Positions 34,676-46,800 are shown, counted from the first letter of the stretch. The stretch: 64,000 nt of DNA from Panopea generosa (GCA_029582155.1 CM055895.1:53039250-53103249); one strand, 5' to 3'. Numbers and translations are program-made. The notes: generated by a model from the letters alone, not told the origin.

Positions 34676-36224
34676 GCTCATGTTATATTATATACTAATA
34701 CAATAAAGTAAGATGAGCTTTTCCACCACATCATTGCTGTATGCCAGCTGTTCCTACACAATTGTAGTACCAGATTGGTTGTAGGTTATTGACCACATTC
34801 CTCATGCAGGGAGCAGTCATTGTTTACAGTTGCAGTGACTGAGGGCGTGTATGAGATTTTTAAGTATAATTGTTTACCAATTGATATTTCACAATATTGC
34901 ATCGTAACCATCCCTGTTGCATAACTATCCCTGTTGTGTGGAAAACATGAAAATGGCAAAGTTCGAAATGTGGTGAGCAAGTTTATACTAAAAAAAAATA
35001 ATGTTTATTATGTCACAATGCACAGGTTTCCTACGAAAGCCACCCACTATAAGTATTGTTAACATCTGCTAACAAATCAATAAGCTCTTTTGGTACCTTT
35101 TATTTGTCAACTATAGATAACATTCTGCACAGAATTTTTACTCTTTGACAACATCTGAGGATAACCTGAGAAGAAACGCCTCTGTATATTTCTATCATTT
35201 TTTTAAGCTAATAAATTTCATTAGTCGATAAAAATCTTACTATTTATTAATCAGGTAGCTGTGATAGTCTCCCCGTTTGTTACAGGTGCAGATCTAATGT
35301 GAGAAAATACTGTCTTAAAAAATTACACAATAAGTCTGTATTTATGGGTTTTTCTCATTAACAAAGTACTCCATGTGTGTTTGCTGTTTAATTATCCTGA
35401 TGTTTAGCATTGCTGATCTCATTCCAGGAATTGCGACTGGAATTGTGGAATTGCGGAGAGGGAAGAAATATTACTAATATATTTGACATCTAAATATCAA
35501 AATACCACCTAGAAAAAGCATATTGGGGTCAGACTTAAATAAAACAGATAGCATGTTCAGACCGTGTTGATAATTATTACTAGACACTGAAATATTTGCC
35601 AATTTCTGTTTTTTATTACGTTACTGTTAAGTCATAGTGATTATTCATATAATTTAGGATACAAGATATTCATTATGAAAATCTGAATGCGTAATTCTTA
35701 GAATGGCTCAAGAAAAGACGTAATAAATGTTTGTTTGACTCAGCCTGATAACGTGGAAAGTCATGATATCCTATCATGATATCTTGTAGTATTGTAGCAT
35801 CAATTAGTGAAATGACTACTGGAGATCAACTGGAAGAGTTATATTGATTCTCTGGGAGACGGAAGATCTGAAAAGTAGTTTCGTTATTACTACTACGCAT
35901 TACGCACTTGTTCCAGACAAAAAAAAAACAACAAAGTGAGTGTGTGTACTTCTTTTCTAGTAAATGAGCATTTCAATGGGTCTAGTACAGAGTGATACAA
36001 ACACCATTGTTGTATTTAACAATGGCGTTGTAGATTGAGTGATTGATTTTGTGAACGACTAGAACGTCTGAAAATGGGAAGTCAGTTTTGTACTTTCTGG
36101 TTTATTGCATAGAATTATTATGTAGATGTTTTCAATGTTACAATGTCATGTTCTTCGGTCATTTTTTATTTACGATTGATTTGGACTGAGATGTCTGCCA
36201 TGTTTGACTTAAGTTTATTCTAAT
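34676..36224. other. Repeat-poor block
   Basis: No gene recognised. A short hairpin (CCATTGTT 36004-36011, AACAATGG 36018-36025) is the only structure I noted. Confidence 0.4.
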
Positions 36225-36385
36225 CTATTTAAGCTCAACTGCAAAGTAAGCTTAGCTGATGCAGAGCTTACACATGAATCATTTTTAAGTTGCTTCCTTG
36301 CTAGTGTTATTTTTGAGAGGTCAACGGATCGAGCTGGGAATCAAGTATGCACCCTTTCTGGTTTGACCTCTAAAGTTTGTCCAAT
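36225..36385 (-). mobile_element. SINE family B, degenerate copy
   Basis: TTTAAGCTCAACTGCAAAGT, GCAGAGCTTACACATGAATC and GGATCGAGCTGGGAATCAAG align with the clearer reversed copy at 40610 (TTAGCTCAAATGTGAAGTAA, CAGAGCTTATATGAGCC, GGTCGAGCTGGGAATTGAAC). The terminal head bases are lost. Confidence 0.6.
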
Positions 36386-36479
36386 TTTTACTAAAGAACA
36401 CTGTAGATTGTATTGATTTTTTTGACAGTTTTTGTATGTTACTTCTCTTTACTTCTTCTTTTGGGGAAGGAATAGTTTT

Positions 36480-37112
36480 TATGCCCACCCACCCACTATC
36501 ATTCTAAAGTTTTGTGGTGGCATATAGTAATCGCAGTGTCCATCAATCCATCCTTCCATCCAGTATTGCGTGTTCGGCCTGTAATTTTGTCATACATAGA
36601 TGGATTTTGTTAATACTGCTGAAATTGATCAACATAACATGACGACGTGTTGGGAGTAAGATTTACAAGGTCAAGGTTACATGTATAATTTGTTTGACAA
36701 CACTTTGGGTCTGTGTGAGATTACGTGTCCAGCCTGTAACTTTGTCATGCGTAGATGGATTTTATAAATACATGCTTCAAATGATCAACACAACATTACG
36801 ACGTGTCGCATGTAAACCCAGACTCCCACATAAAAGGTCAAGGTCAAAATTTAACTTTATTTGATGACACTTTCAGTCTGTTTGAGATTTCATGTCCGGT
36901 CTGTAACTTTGTCACAATAAATTTCAAAAACACTTGGCTCAATTCATCAGCATGACATGATGATGTGTCCTGCATAAGACCTACATCCGTACCTTAAAGG
37001 TCAAGGTCACACTTTTGTACAACAACACTCCGAGTCTGTGTGAGATTTTGTGTCCGGCCTGTAACTTTATCATTCATAGATGGATTTTATAAATACTTGC
37101 TTCAAATGGTCA
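36480..37112 (+). repeat. Dispersed element of roughly 165-bp tandem units with TCAAGGTCA motifs
   Basis: After a leader (ATGCCCACCCACCC, GGTGGCATATAGTAATCGCA) come 3-4 units containing GGCCTGTAACTTTGTCAT, CATAGATGGATTTTATAAAT, GATCAACATAACATGACGAC and TCAAGGTCA. TCAAGGTTA/TCAAGGTCA lies at 36671, 36838 and 37001, spacing 167 and 163 bp. I associate this layout with bivalve genomes (from memory). Confidence 0.75.
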
Positions 37113-37238
37113 ACATAACAAGAGACAATGTTATGTATCAGTCATCACAGAGATTTGCCAGGCGGGGATTCAAACTCATGACCTCTGGATTGATATAGTC
37201 AGACATGCTACCAACTGAGCTAACCTGACCCAGCATGA
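37110..37238 (-). mobile_element. SINE family C, head fragment
   Basis: On the minus strand: GGTTAGCTCAGTTGGTAGC (A box), then CATGAGTTTGAATCCCCGCC (B box), then part of the body. It interrupts or abuts the TCAAGGTCA element. Confidence 0.75.
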
Positions 37239-37295
37239 TATAATGGAAAGACTTGCCATTGTTTTGACAATTGATGCCATTTTAATGTTTGTCTT

Positions 37296-37410
37296 TATGC
37301 CCCTGTCACAAACTGGTGAAGGTGGAGCGGGGTCATATAAAAATTTTCACTTGTCCTTCTGTCTGTCTGTACACATACAAAGGTTCATATGGTTTATGTC
37401 TTCTTTATTA
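37296..37410. repeat. Possible second leader of the ATGCCCC-type dispersed repeat
   Basis: ATGCCCCTGTCACAAACTGG, GCGGGGTCATATAAAAATTT and TGTCCTTCTGTCTGTCTGT resemble the leader at 36480. Weak, from memory. Confidence 0.35.
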
Positions 37411-37721
37411 GTCCTTACAGTTTTATGTTCTTCATTGCCTTCAAAGTATCTACATGTATAACACAGGTTAGGTGAAATTTGATTTGAGCGGGGCTTAAAA
37501 TCTGCAGAATTTTGATTTTTATGAGCGATTTATTTCCTTCCCGACTTTAAAGTTTTTACCAGAAATTCAAATAATAATAACAGGGGTTTGCGTCTGCAAC
37601 TTGAAGTAACAGTATATAAGGCATTGTCCTACATCCAAGCATATTTCTATATTTTGAAGAAATTGCTACAAACTTTTGCCAAAAAATTACAACTTGTGAG
37701 TGAATCTTTACAGTAATTTAT

Positions 37722-37945
37722 CAAAATGAAACTAAAAGAAAAACATGGAATACCAGTTTGTGGATGGGTTACATAAATTACTTAGAAATCATGGTCGTTG
37801 GACAAATTAATAGAAATTTAATAAACCAGTCAAAATGAAACTGAAAGAAAAACATGGAATACCAGTCTGTGGATGGGTTACATAAATTACTTAGTAATCA
37901 TGGTCATCGGACAAATTGATAGAAATTCAATAAACCAGTCAGTAG
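37722..37945. repeat. Two copies of a 108-110-bp unit
   Basis: CAAAATGAAACTAAAAGAAA starts at 37723 and CAAAATGAAACTGAAAGAAA at 37831. Both continue with CATGGAATACCAGT and GTGGATGGGTTACATAAATT with few substitutions. Confidence 0.9.
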
Positions 37946-38654
37946 GGACATTATGACTGGTTAAGCGTCTATTTTTCTGGACAAAACTACGTCATTTCTT
38001 CTTAGTGTATACTTTAGTCATTAATCCTGTCTGTAATGTTCAGAAATTATACCACGCCAGACACAAGAATTTCATCATTAAGCACAGATGAAATTTACGG
38101 AAAATATGGTTATTTTTTGTGTGGATAAAAATAGCTGAGGCATTATTGTAATTTGTGTCTAAAAGTGATATGAACTTGCTTTATAAGAGGGACAGCTTCT
38201 GGTATGTATGATTTAGTGTAACATTTTATTCATTATTTTCCATCAATTGAAAAAGTTTTGTTTTTTTCAACTTAAAACAACCAAGATAAAAGCAAGTTCT
38301 AGTAACATGCAGTTGTAGTTATCTTGCTGAAGGGCACAACACATGACCGTGACTGTGATTAAACCTGAGACCAATCGGTCCTGGGTTTGATTCCCTACCA
38401 CGGGCTCCACATGTATAACTTTGTTGTTAATGGTCATGCCAATGCCGCCATCAGGATTGATCATTTACAGTTTTCTTTATTTATAAATATTCGACAGAGT
38501 CTAGATATTGACCTACATTATAATCAACTTTATGAAAAAATATTTTTAACGCTGATGTTTCATATTTAACAATTACTGTTATGAATGACTATCCTGAAAT
38601 TTAGCAGTATAAAATAACACTGATTTTAATGTCTTATGATTCTAACACTGTCAC
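37946..38654. other. Unassigned DNA with a weak tRNA-like patch
   Basis: At about 38318-38415, TTGCTGAAGGGCACAACAC and CTGGGTTTGATTCCCTACC look like parts of a decayed tRNA-derived repeat (B-box-like GGTTTGATTCC), but the head and body cannot be completed. No gene. Confidence 0.35.
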
Positions 38655-38855
38655 ACTTGATTAAATTGTCGCAGTCACAATGTATGATACCCCAATACCC
38701 GATTATACTGACCAGACCTAGAACTCTCCTCTAAATGCTGAATGCTAAGTGAGGAAACTTTTAGTACCTTTTTTTAAGTCTTTAGTGTGACCTGGCCAGG
38801 GATTGAAACCACAACCTTCCCCATGCGAGGCAGGCGCTCTGCCACACTCCGATAT
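38655..38855 (-). mobile_element. SINE family A, copy with shortened body
   Basis: Minus strand: head with GGCAGAGCGCCTGCCTCGCA and a B-box region at GTGGTTTCAATCCC, then CTCAGCATTTAGAGG-like body (reverse of CCTCTAAATGCTGAATGCTA at 38731). The distal body is degraded and the true 3' end is not clear. Confidence 0.7.
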
Positions 38856-39890
38856 TGTATTAATGATAATACAGCTGATGCCTGGACAAAGTAGTGTCTG
38901 ACTTTCTCTCTGTAGAGCCCGGGCGAAGGCACTTCCCTACAGGGACACTTTACTGGTAAAATACAGCATCAAACTCCATTAAACATGCCTTTTGCACCCT
39001 GAAACCTTTGAAAATGAGAGTGCCAACACTTAATTATCAAATAAAGCAAATTTAGACAATTTAAAGGTAGATAACTTGGACAGTAATTGTATGATCAGGC
39101 CAGTTCAAGTGAGGAAATACTGTTATAATCAGAACTATATTTAGGACAATGTAAAACTCTCGCACTTCCACAAGGCATTGTAGGTACACTGAAGTGACAA
39201 GAGCATGGCAGTTTAACCCACTGTCCGTCGTTTGTCCCAGTCAGTGGGGAGCAGGGGTTACAGATGGCTGTTTCACTAGTGGTAGAGTGACTCGCACACA
39301 CCAGCAAAGTTAAAGCATAAACTCTCTGGCTGGGCACCTAGAGTAATACTTTCATATTTAATTCTAACTAAATTGCAAATTACTTGGTGTTGTTTTTTAA
39401 AATTCTATGACTTATATGTCTGGGATTGAATCTGTAACCTCTAGCAAAAAAAAAAAAAAAGGTTTAATCTGGTAATTTGTCTGACATATGCAAATTTGCT
39501 TAGCCAAACAACTGTGCAGCATAGATCGTAAAGTTGTCTGTCCTTATAAGCATGACATGTTAAATGTTGAGAGCAATGGAAATACAATACATTGACATGC
39601 GACATATATACTCTAGGGTGTAAAATTCTACTTGCCCAGTCACATTCCAGGCTTGTTGAACTTGCAGTCGGGCAAAATGCAAGTCAGAGAGGACATTTGG
39701 ATCTCTAGATGCCTTATAAGTCATGATCAACAGGTGCCTGTTGCTTGGAAACTAATAAGTCTTTTGCTGTTTGACATTTGGGGATAAGAGTAAATCAGTC
39801 CACCAACATGATTTTTTCCCAGGTGTAAATGTTTTGAAAGACAATAGATTTTTCCTCAGGAGTCCAAATTAAGAAGCTATTAGCTACATG
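38856..39890. other. Unassigned block, locally GC-richer at 39160-39340
   Basis: No gene recognised. The 80-residue minus frame at 39095-39337 is cysteine- and serine-rich and non-repetitive, but without splice or homology support I do not call it. A 15-base poly-A lies near 39447. Confidence 0.35.
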
Positions 39891-39894
39891 TGGA

Positions 39895-40445
39895 TCCTGT
39901 TTAGCATTTAACCTGTATGTCTGTGGGGGTGGGGTGTAGGAGTCAATATTAGCTACATGGAGATTCTGGTAACCCTTTACTCCATAGATACGCGTTTTCC
40001 CGCACCAACTACAGAAGGCCTTTGAAAACAGTAACTCGTAACGAGCAATCTGAACACTTCCTGCACTGTTTTCCACTCTGTCAGTTAATATAAACATAAT
40101 TCACCCAATAATTCAAAAGCTTTCTATATTTGGTGTCCAATGGCATCTATATTAGAGTTGTCCAAAGGCGTCTATATGAAGTAAAGGGTTTAACCTGTGT
40201 GTCTGTGGAGGGTGTACATATTAGCTACATGGAGATTCTTAGGGTTTAACCTGTATGTGTGTAGGGGTGGAGGTACATGTAGAGGTCAATATTAGCTACA
40301 TGGAGATTCAGTTTAGGGTTTAACCTGTGGTGGTGTAAAAGTCCTTATTAGTTTCATGGAGATTCTGTTTAGGGTTTAACCTGTGTGTCTGTGAGGGGTG
40401 TAGGAGTCCATATTAGCTACATGGAGATTTTGTTTAGGGTAACTA
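39895..40445. repeat. Minisatellite, about 60-65-bp unit, about 5 copies, interrupted by MITE P2
   Basis: Units contain TTTAACCTGTGTGTCTGTG, TATTAGCTACATGGAGATTC and TTTAGGG. The first unit (39895-39968) and the second (from 40190) are separated by the MITE at 39973-40188. Confidence 0.85.
39969..40193. mobile_element. piggyBac-like MITE, reversed copy with a truncated palindrome (copy P2)
   Basis: It starts CCCTTTACTCCATAGAT and ends GAAGTAAAGGG, the reverse of P1, flanked by GTAA (39969-39972, altered TTAA) and TTAA (40190-40193). One palindrome arm is kept (AACGAGCAATCTGAACACTT, then CCTGCACTGTTTTC) and the other is reduced to GAAAACAGT plus ACTCGT, so about two-thirds of an arm is missing. 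Confidence 0.78.
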
Positions 40446-40609
40446 GTTGTTAAACAGAATAATTTTCTCATTAATTTCCCTATGAATTTTATTCACATTA
40501 AATTTGAATTGTTGCAGGGAAATTAGAATTCTGACTTAATCTTTTGAGATTCTGCTTTTATCATTAATTATCTGAAGGATTTTATTTCCATAAGCTATAG
40601 TTTATGCTA

Positions 40610-40793
40610 TTATTTATTTTAGCTCAAATGTGAAGTAATTTCAGAGCTTATATGAGCCACTCTCTAGCCTGTTTCCTGGGTAGAACCAGTACTGGGTGTT
40701 TCTAAAAAAGCAATGGGTCGAGCTGGGAATTGAACCTGTAACATAAGCAGTCAACATTCTATCCACTGCGCTACTGCCCCACTTTACTCCCAT
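40610..40793 (-). mobile_element. SINE family B, full-length copy
   Basis: Minus strand: GGGGCAGTAGCGCAGTGG (A box TAGCGCAGTGG), then CAGGTTCAATTCCCAGC (B box), CCCAGTACTGGTTCTACCC, GGAAACAGGCTAGAGAG, CATATAAGCTCTGAAAT and a tail ending AGCTAAAATAAAT. It matches the 8768 copy throughout. Confidence 0.85.
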
Positions 40794-40819
40794 TTAATCC
40801 TATTAGGAACCTACCTGAC

Positions 40820-41105
40820 AGTGTTGGTGTGGTGGTAGAGGAACCGTCAGAAGGTTGTGGGATTCTGAACACTTCTTACCAAAGATTTACATAGAGCTTA
40901 AAGAAGCTTCCTCATGTGGTACTCAGCAACTAAATGAAAGTTCTAGGACTGTTTAGTCTGGTGTCAGTGTCATGTGACTGGGTGGGGTATTATACCATGC
41001 GTATGTTTCATCAGTGTGGCAGCACTTTATATACTGTCCTTGAAGCAGAGGCCTTCATGATACAACTGAAAAACTGACGAAAGCGATGATAAACACTATA
41101 AAAAA
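40820..41105 (+). mobile_element. SINE family A, degenerate full-length copy
   Basis: GTTGGTGTGGTGGTAGAGG (head), GGTTGTGGGATTCTGAACAC (altered B box), GTCTGGTGTCAGTGTCATGT, GACTGGGTGGGGTATTATAC, CAGTGTGGCAGCACTTTATA, and a tail CTGACGAAAGCGATGATAAA. Confidence 0.75.
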
Positions 41106-41321
41106 AACAATTAAACATATTAGGTTTTAAGTGTCACCAAGTGATAAACATTCAGAATTTATTGTTTCACATTTCGCTTTTTTTTTTCAAGGTCCAAGGA
41201 AAAGAAAGCAAATGTAAGACCTTGCTGAGTGACTATAGGACCACTTGGGCCTCTTATTTCATTTTTCGGGCCTCTTATTGAATTTCTTGTCTCTGTCAAA
41301 TTGTTGTTTAATTCCTTGCCC

Positions 41322-41905
41322 TTAAAGAGAAATATATCGGGATATTTCTGAAATTGGCTTTAAACTTTTTTTTCTTCAATATATCATTCCTATATATGCT
41401 CACCAACACCATATTGCCAAAAGGATATCTACAGTATTTAAACATGCCAAAATAATGTATTTAAAAGGGATTTCCTTACTTGGGCTACACACCTAGGCGA
41501 TACTTAAATAGATTTACCGCTTAAAATTGTAGCATATTTTGTGACAAAAAAAAAGTTTAAAACCAATTTCAGATTCAAATTGCAGTGGTAAACTTAAAAT
41601 GAAATCCCCATTCTTAAAATACAGTATTTAAGTACTGCTTGATGATCTTCACATCGTCATATGGACTCTTTCTAAGATAAAACAATTTTAACTACAAGTA
41701 AACCTGTATGACAGATCAAATTGAAATCAAAATGAAATAGTGTGATATTCTGCAATTTTAATATAGATATTGTCATGTTCAAGTGGATTTAATATACCGA
41801 ACCATTCGAAAAATTTGTTTATTAATGATATTATAAGCTTTTAATCCGTTTTTAAAAATGAATTTATTTTTGTAAGACAGTTTTTTTCTTGATATACTCC
41901 CTTAA
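41322..41905. mobile_element. TTAA-flanked MITE, family M (copy M2, longest)
   Basis: TTAA at 41322-41325 and 41902-41905 flank an element beginning AGAGAAATATATCGGGAT and ending TCTTGATATACTCCC (576 bp). The interior shares CTGCTTGATGATCTTC, TATGGACTCTTTCTAAGAT and AAACATGCCAAAATAA with the other copies, so this is the nearest to full length. Confidence 0.78.
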
Positions 41906-42079
41906 AAACACATAGCTCTCTTCTAGGAACAAAAACCCACGCCATACAGATTGTTGGAGCATTTATTTCCCAGGAGTGTTTAGTTGAAATCAGAAACAGA
42001 CTGGATATATTGTGTAATATATGGTTATTTGTCTTGTCCATAGAAGTATGATTGACCTAATTCCAGTCAGATTATTTAT

Positions 42080-44290
42080 TGACTGATCTGGTTTCCAGTA
42101 TGTGTTTCTCATTCTGAAGTTGAAGGTCTGGTTTCCCATACATGTTGCTCATTTCTGGTTTCCCATACATGCTGCTCATTCTGAAGTAAGAGGTCTGGTT
42201 TCCCATACATGTTGCTCATTCTGAAGTTAGATGTCTGGTTTCCCATACATTTTGCTCATTTCTGGTTTTCCATACATGCTGCTCATTCTGAAGTTGGAGG
42301 TCTGGTTTCCCAAACATACTGCTTATTCTGAAGTAAGAGGTCTGGTTTCCCATACATGTTGCTCATTCTGAAGTTAGATGTCTGTTTTCCCATACATTTT
42401 GCTAATTTCTGGTTTCCCATACATGCTGCTCATTCTGAAGTTGGAGGTCTGGTTCCCAAACATACTGCTTATTCTGAAGTAAGAGGTCTGGTTTCCCATA
42501 CATGTTGCTCATTCTGAAGTTAGATGTCTGGTTTCCCATACATTTTGCTCATTTCTGGTTTCCCATACATACTGCTTATTCTGAAGTTGGAGGTCTGGTC
42601 TCCCAAACATACTGCTTATTCTGAAGTTGGAGGTCTGGTTTCCCAAACATACTGCTCATTCTAAAGTAAGAGGTCTGGTTTCCCATACATGTTGCTCATT
42701 CTGAAGTAAGAGGTCTGGTTTCCCATACATGTTGCTCATTCTGTAGTAAGAGGTCTGGTTTCCCATACATGTTGCTCATTCTGAAGTAAGAGGTCTGGTT
42801 TCCCAAACATACTGCTCATTCTGAAGTAAGAGGTCTTGTTTCCCATACATGTTGCTCATTCTGAAGTAAGAGGTCTGGTTTCCCATACATGTTGCTCTTT
42901 CTGAAGTTAGAGGTCTGGTTTCCCATACATGTTGCTCATTCTGAAGTAATAGGTCTGGTTTCCCATACATGGTGCTCATTCTGAAGTTAGAGGTCTGGTT
43001 TCCCATACATGTTGCTCATTCTGAAGTTAGAGGTCTGGTTTCCCATACATGTTGCTCATTCTGAAGTTAGAGGTCTGGTTTCCCATACATTTTGCTCATT
43101 TCTGGTTTCCCATACATGCTGCTCATTCTGAAGTTAGAGGTCTGGTTTCCCAAACATACTGCTTATTCTGAAGTTGGTGGTCTGGTTTCCCAAACATACT
43201 GCTCATTCTGAAGTTAGATGTCTGGTTTCCCAAACATGCTGCTCATTCTGAAGTTGGTGGTCTGGTTTCCCAAACATACTGCTCATTCTGAAGTTAGAGG
43301 TCTGGCTTCCCATACATGTTGCTCATTCTGTAGTTAGAGGTCTGGTTTCCCATACATGCTGCCTATTTCCAATATATGTTGCTCATTCTTAAGTAAATGG
43401 TCCAATACATGTTGCTCATTCTGAAGTTAGAGGTCTGGCTTCCCATACATGTTGCTTATTCTGTAGTTACAGGTCTGGTTTCCCATACATGTTCATTCTG
43501 AAGTTAGAGGTCTGGCTTCCCATACATGCTGCCTGGTTTCCAATCCATGCTGCTCATTCTGAAGTAAATGGTCCGATGCAAGTTGCTCATTTTGAAGCTT
43601 GAGGTCTGGTTTCCAATAATGTTGCTCATTCTGAAGTTAGAAGTCTGGTTTCCAGTACATGTTGCTCATTCTGAAGTTAGAGATCTGGTTTCCAATAATG
43701 TTGCTCATTCTGAAGTTACAGTTCTGGTTTCCAATAATGCTGCTCATTCTGAAGTTAGAAGTCTGGTTTCTGATACATGTTGCTCATTCTTAGGTGAGAG
43801 TTCTGGTTTCCAATAATGTTGCTAATTCTGAAGTTAAGAGTTCTGGTTTCCAATAATGTTGCTCATTCTGAAGTTGGAGGTCTGGTTTCCAGTACATGTT
43901 GCTCATTCTGAAGTTAGAAGTCTGGTTTCCAGTACATGTTGCTCATTCTGAAGTTAGAAGTCTGGTTTCTGATACATGTTGCTCATTCTGAGGTGAGAGT
44001 TCTGGTTTTCCATAATGTTGCTCATTCTGAAGTTACAGTTCTTGTTTCCAATAATGTTGCTCATTCTGAAGTTAGAAAGAAGTCTGGTTTCTGATACATG
44101 TTGCTCATTCTGAGGTGAGAGTTCTGGTTTTCCATAATGTTGCTCATTCTGAAGTTAAGAGTTCTGGTTTCCAATAATGTTGCTCATTCTGAAGTTAGAA
44201 AGAAGTCTGGTTTCTGATACATGTTGCTCATTCTGAGGTGAGAGTTCTGGTTTCCAATAATGTTGCTCATTCTGAAGTTGGAAGTCTGTT
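42080..44290. repeat. Minisatellite, 40-bp unit, about 52 copies, with a 148-bp higher-order unit
   Basis: The unit contains TCTGGTTTCCCATACATGTT and GCTCATTCTGAAGTTAGAGG. Truncated units (CATTTCTGGTTTCCC) recur at fixed spacing. Between about 42184 and 42560 a block of four units repeats three times with a period near 148 bp. The right third uses CCAATAATGTT and GATACATGTT variants. Confidence 0.95.
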
Positions 44291-44465
44291 TCACAACTAG
44301 AGTGGCATTAAAATCCAGCAGACAGTTTTCCAAATTTTGACTGGTTGTCATCCTTCACGAAAGAATCAGTTCAACAAAAAGTTACTTAGTTATGTTATTG
44401 CCAAAACTAATTGTTTCAAAAAATATACCTTTCTTTTCAATGTATATGTTTTATTAACAGTTAAA

Positions 44466-44690
44466 TGCCAAGCTGGTGGTCCAGTGGTTGAGCCTAGTAC
44501 CCATTATTAGGGGGTCATGGGTGCGATTCTCCGCCACAACTATGTGTAGTGTTCTTGAGCGAGACACTTCATCCTCAGGACTTGTTCTACTCGAAAAAAC
44601 TGAGCATGATTTGTTTTAGTTCTAAGAACTTCAATCAATGTTAAATAGTTTTAACAACAGCTAAATAAAATACCCACAGCGATGTCTAAA
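44466..44690 (+). mobile_element. tRNA-derived SINE, family D (single copy)
   Basis: Head GCTGGTGGTCCAGTGGTTG (A box GGTCCAGTGG) and GTCATGGGTGCGATTCTCC (B-box-like GTGCGATTC), followed by TGTTCTTGAGCGAGACACTT, a motif common after the head of many animal tRNA SINEs. The 3' limit is uncertain. Confidence 0.7.
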
Positions 44691-45420
44691 TTGCTAACTC
44701 AACATAGCATCTATCCATAACCTGTCCAAACAAAACCTATAAATTTATTGAATGGTTGGAATCTACCCAAGACCTATCCAAATTATATCTATAACTTGGA
44801 ATATGCCCACAACTTGTCAAAGTTGCATCTTTAGCTAAGATTCAACCACATTACAACCACAGCTTAGAATCTGCCCAAATCTTGTTCCAGTTACAAACAC
44901 AGAGCACTGTAGCGCTGTGAGCATTGAAGGCAATACCTAAATGAGGGCAATTTTTTATTTTTTTTCGATTGTTTCTATGAAAGATATAAATGGAAATACA
45001 TAATGATTGAGATTAGTGCATTTAAACAACATTATGACACATTCCACATTTGTCTTTTTCGGCTAAGTCAACCGCAACCTGTCCGGGTTTGAGCATCATA
45101 CCTTTACTTAGATCACGTGATACCTGGTACTGTTTTGAGTGTATTACTGCAAAATTTGTGATGTAGGGCAATCAATTTTACAGAGAAGTGGGTGGGTGAT
45201 TTATATATACATAAAGTCTTTCAAAATCACTTAATCATTAATGGTGTTGATGTCTTTGCTAAATATTCACTAGCTTTTAAAAGTGGATGTCTTTGAACTA
45301 CTTTTCATGCACATTCATTCTTATAGAGGAGTACTTTGCACTTTTGGGTTGGCAACCAGCCAAAAATGGAGTTTGTCATAAATCTAGCATTGGTACTGTT
45401 GCCTTTGGGCCAACCTCTAG
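44690..45420. repeat. Degenerate outlying units of the 40-bp array, then unassigned DNA
   Basis: Between 44690 and 44890, phrases such as ATCTACCCAAGACCTATCC, TATAACTTGGAATATGCCC and ACAGCTTAGAATCTGCCC recur about every 40 bp and resemble the core of the array that starts at 45425. From 44940 to 45400 I see no gene or repeat. Confidence 0.5.
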
Positions 45421-45424
45421 GCCA

Positions 45425-46800
45425 TAAATCTTTTCAAATGATATTCATAGCTTAAAATCAACCCAAATTCTTTCCAAATGATAAACATACCTTAAATCAA
45501 CCCAAAACCTAACCAAATGATATTCATAGCTTAATATCAACCCAAAACCTTACCAAATGATAAACATAGCTTAAAATCAACCCAAAACCTTGCCAAATGA
45601 TAAACATAGCTTAAAATCAACCCAAATTCTTTCCAAAAGAAAAACATAGCTTCAAATCAACCCAAAACCTTACCAAATGATAAACATAGCTTAATATCAA
45701 CCCAAAACCTTACCAAAAGATAAACATAGCTTAATATATCCCCAAAACCTTTCCAAATGATAAACATAGCTAAATATCAACCCAAAACCTTAACAAAAGA
45801 TAAACATAGCTTAATATCAACCCAAAACCTTACCAAATGATAAACATAGCTTAATATCAACCCAAAACCTTACCAAATGATAGACATAGCTTAATATCAA
45901 CCCAAAACCTTACCAAAAGATAGACATAGCTTAAAATCAATCCAAAACCTTTCCAAATGATAGACATAGCTTAATGTCAACCCAAAACCTTACCAAATGA
46001 TAGACATGGCTTAATGTCAACCCAAAACCTTACCAAAAGATAGACATAGCTTAATGTCAACCCGAAACCTTACTAAAAGATAGACATAGCTTAATGTCAA
46101 CCCAAAACGTTACCAAATGATAGACATAGCTTAATGTCAATCCAAAACCTTTCCAAATGATAGACATAGCTTAATATCAACCCAAAACCTTACCAAAAGA
46201 TAGACATAGCTTAATATCAACCCAAAACCTTATCAAAAGATAGACATAGCTTAATATCAACCCAAAACCTTACCAAAAGATAGACATAGCTTAATATCAA
46301 CCCAAAACCTTACCAAATGATAGACATAGCTTAATATCAACCCAAAACCTTTCCAAATGATAGACATAGCTTAATATCAACCCAAAACCTTACCAAAGGA
46401 TAAACATAGCTTAATATCAACCCAAAACTTTACCAAAGGATAAACATAGCTTAATATCAACCCAAAACCTTACCAAATGATAGACATAGCTTAATATCAA
46501 CCCAAAACCTTTCCAAATGATAGACATGGCTTTATATCAACCCAAAACCTTACCAAAGGATAAACAAAGCTTAATATCAACCCAAAACTTTACCAAAAGA
46601 TAGACATAGCTTAATATCAACCCAAAATCTTACCAAATGATAGACATAGCTTAATATCAACCCGAAACCTTACCAAATGATAGACATAGCTTAATATCAA
46701 CCCAAAACCTTACCAAAGGATAAACATAGCTTAATATTAACCCAAAACCTGACCAAATGATAATCACAACATAAAATCTATCGAAAATCATTTCAAATTA
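45425..46800. repeat. Minisatellite, 40-bp unit, about 34 copies, very regular in length
   Basis: The unit contains CATAGCTTAATATCAACCCA and AAACCTTACCAAATGATA. Almost every unit is exactly 40 bp; variation is by substitution (AAATGA/AAAAGA/AAAGGA, TAAAC/TAGAC). Decayed units continue to about 46900. Confidence 0.96.

Noticed and set aside
38318..38415. Additional tRNA-derived SINE
   Set aside because: A B-box-like GGTTTGATTCC and a CTGAAGGGCACAAC motif are present, but no A box, body or repeat copy in the window; left as a note under the surrounding block.
39095..39337. 80-residue cysteine-containing minus-strand frame as a secreted peptide gene
   Set aside because: No convincing signal peptide, splice sites or regular cysteine spacing.
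39447..39462. Poly-A tail of a retrogene
   Set aside because: No upstream open frame or cDNA-like sequence and no target duplication visible.
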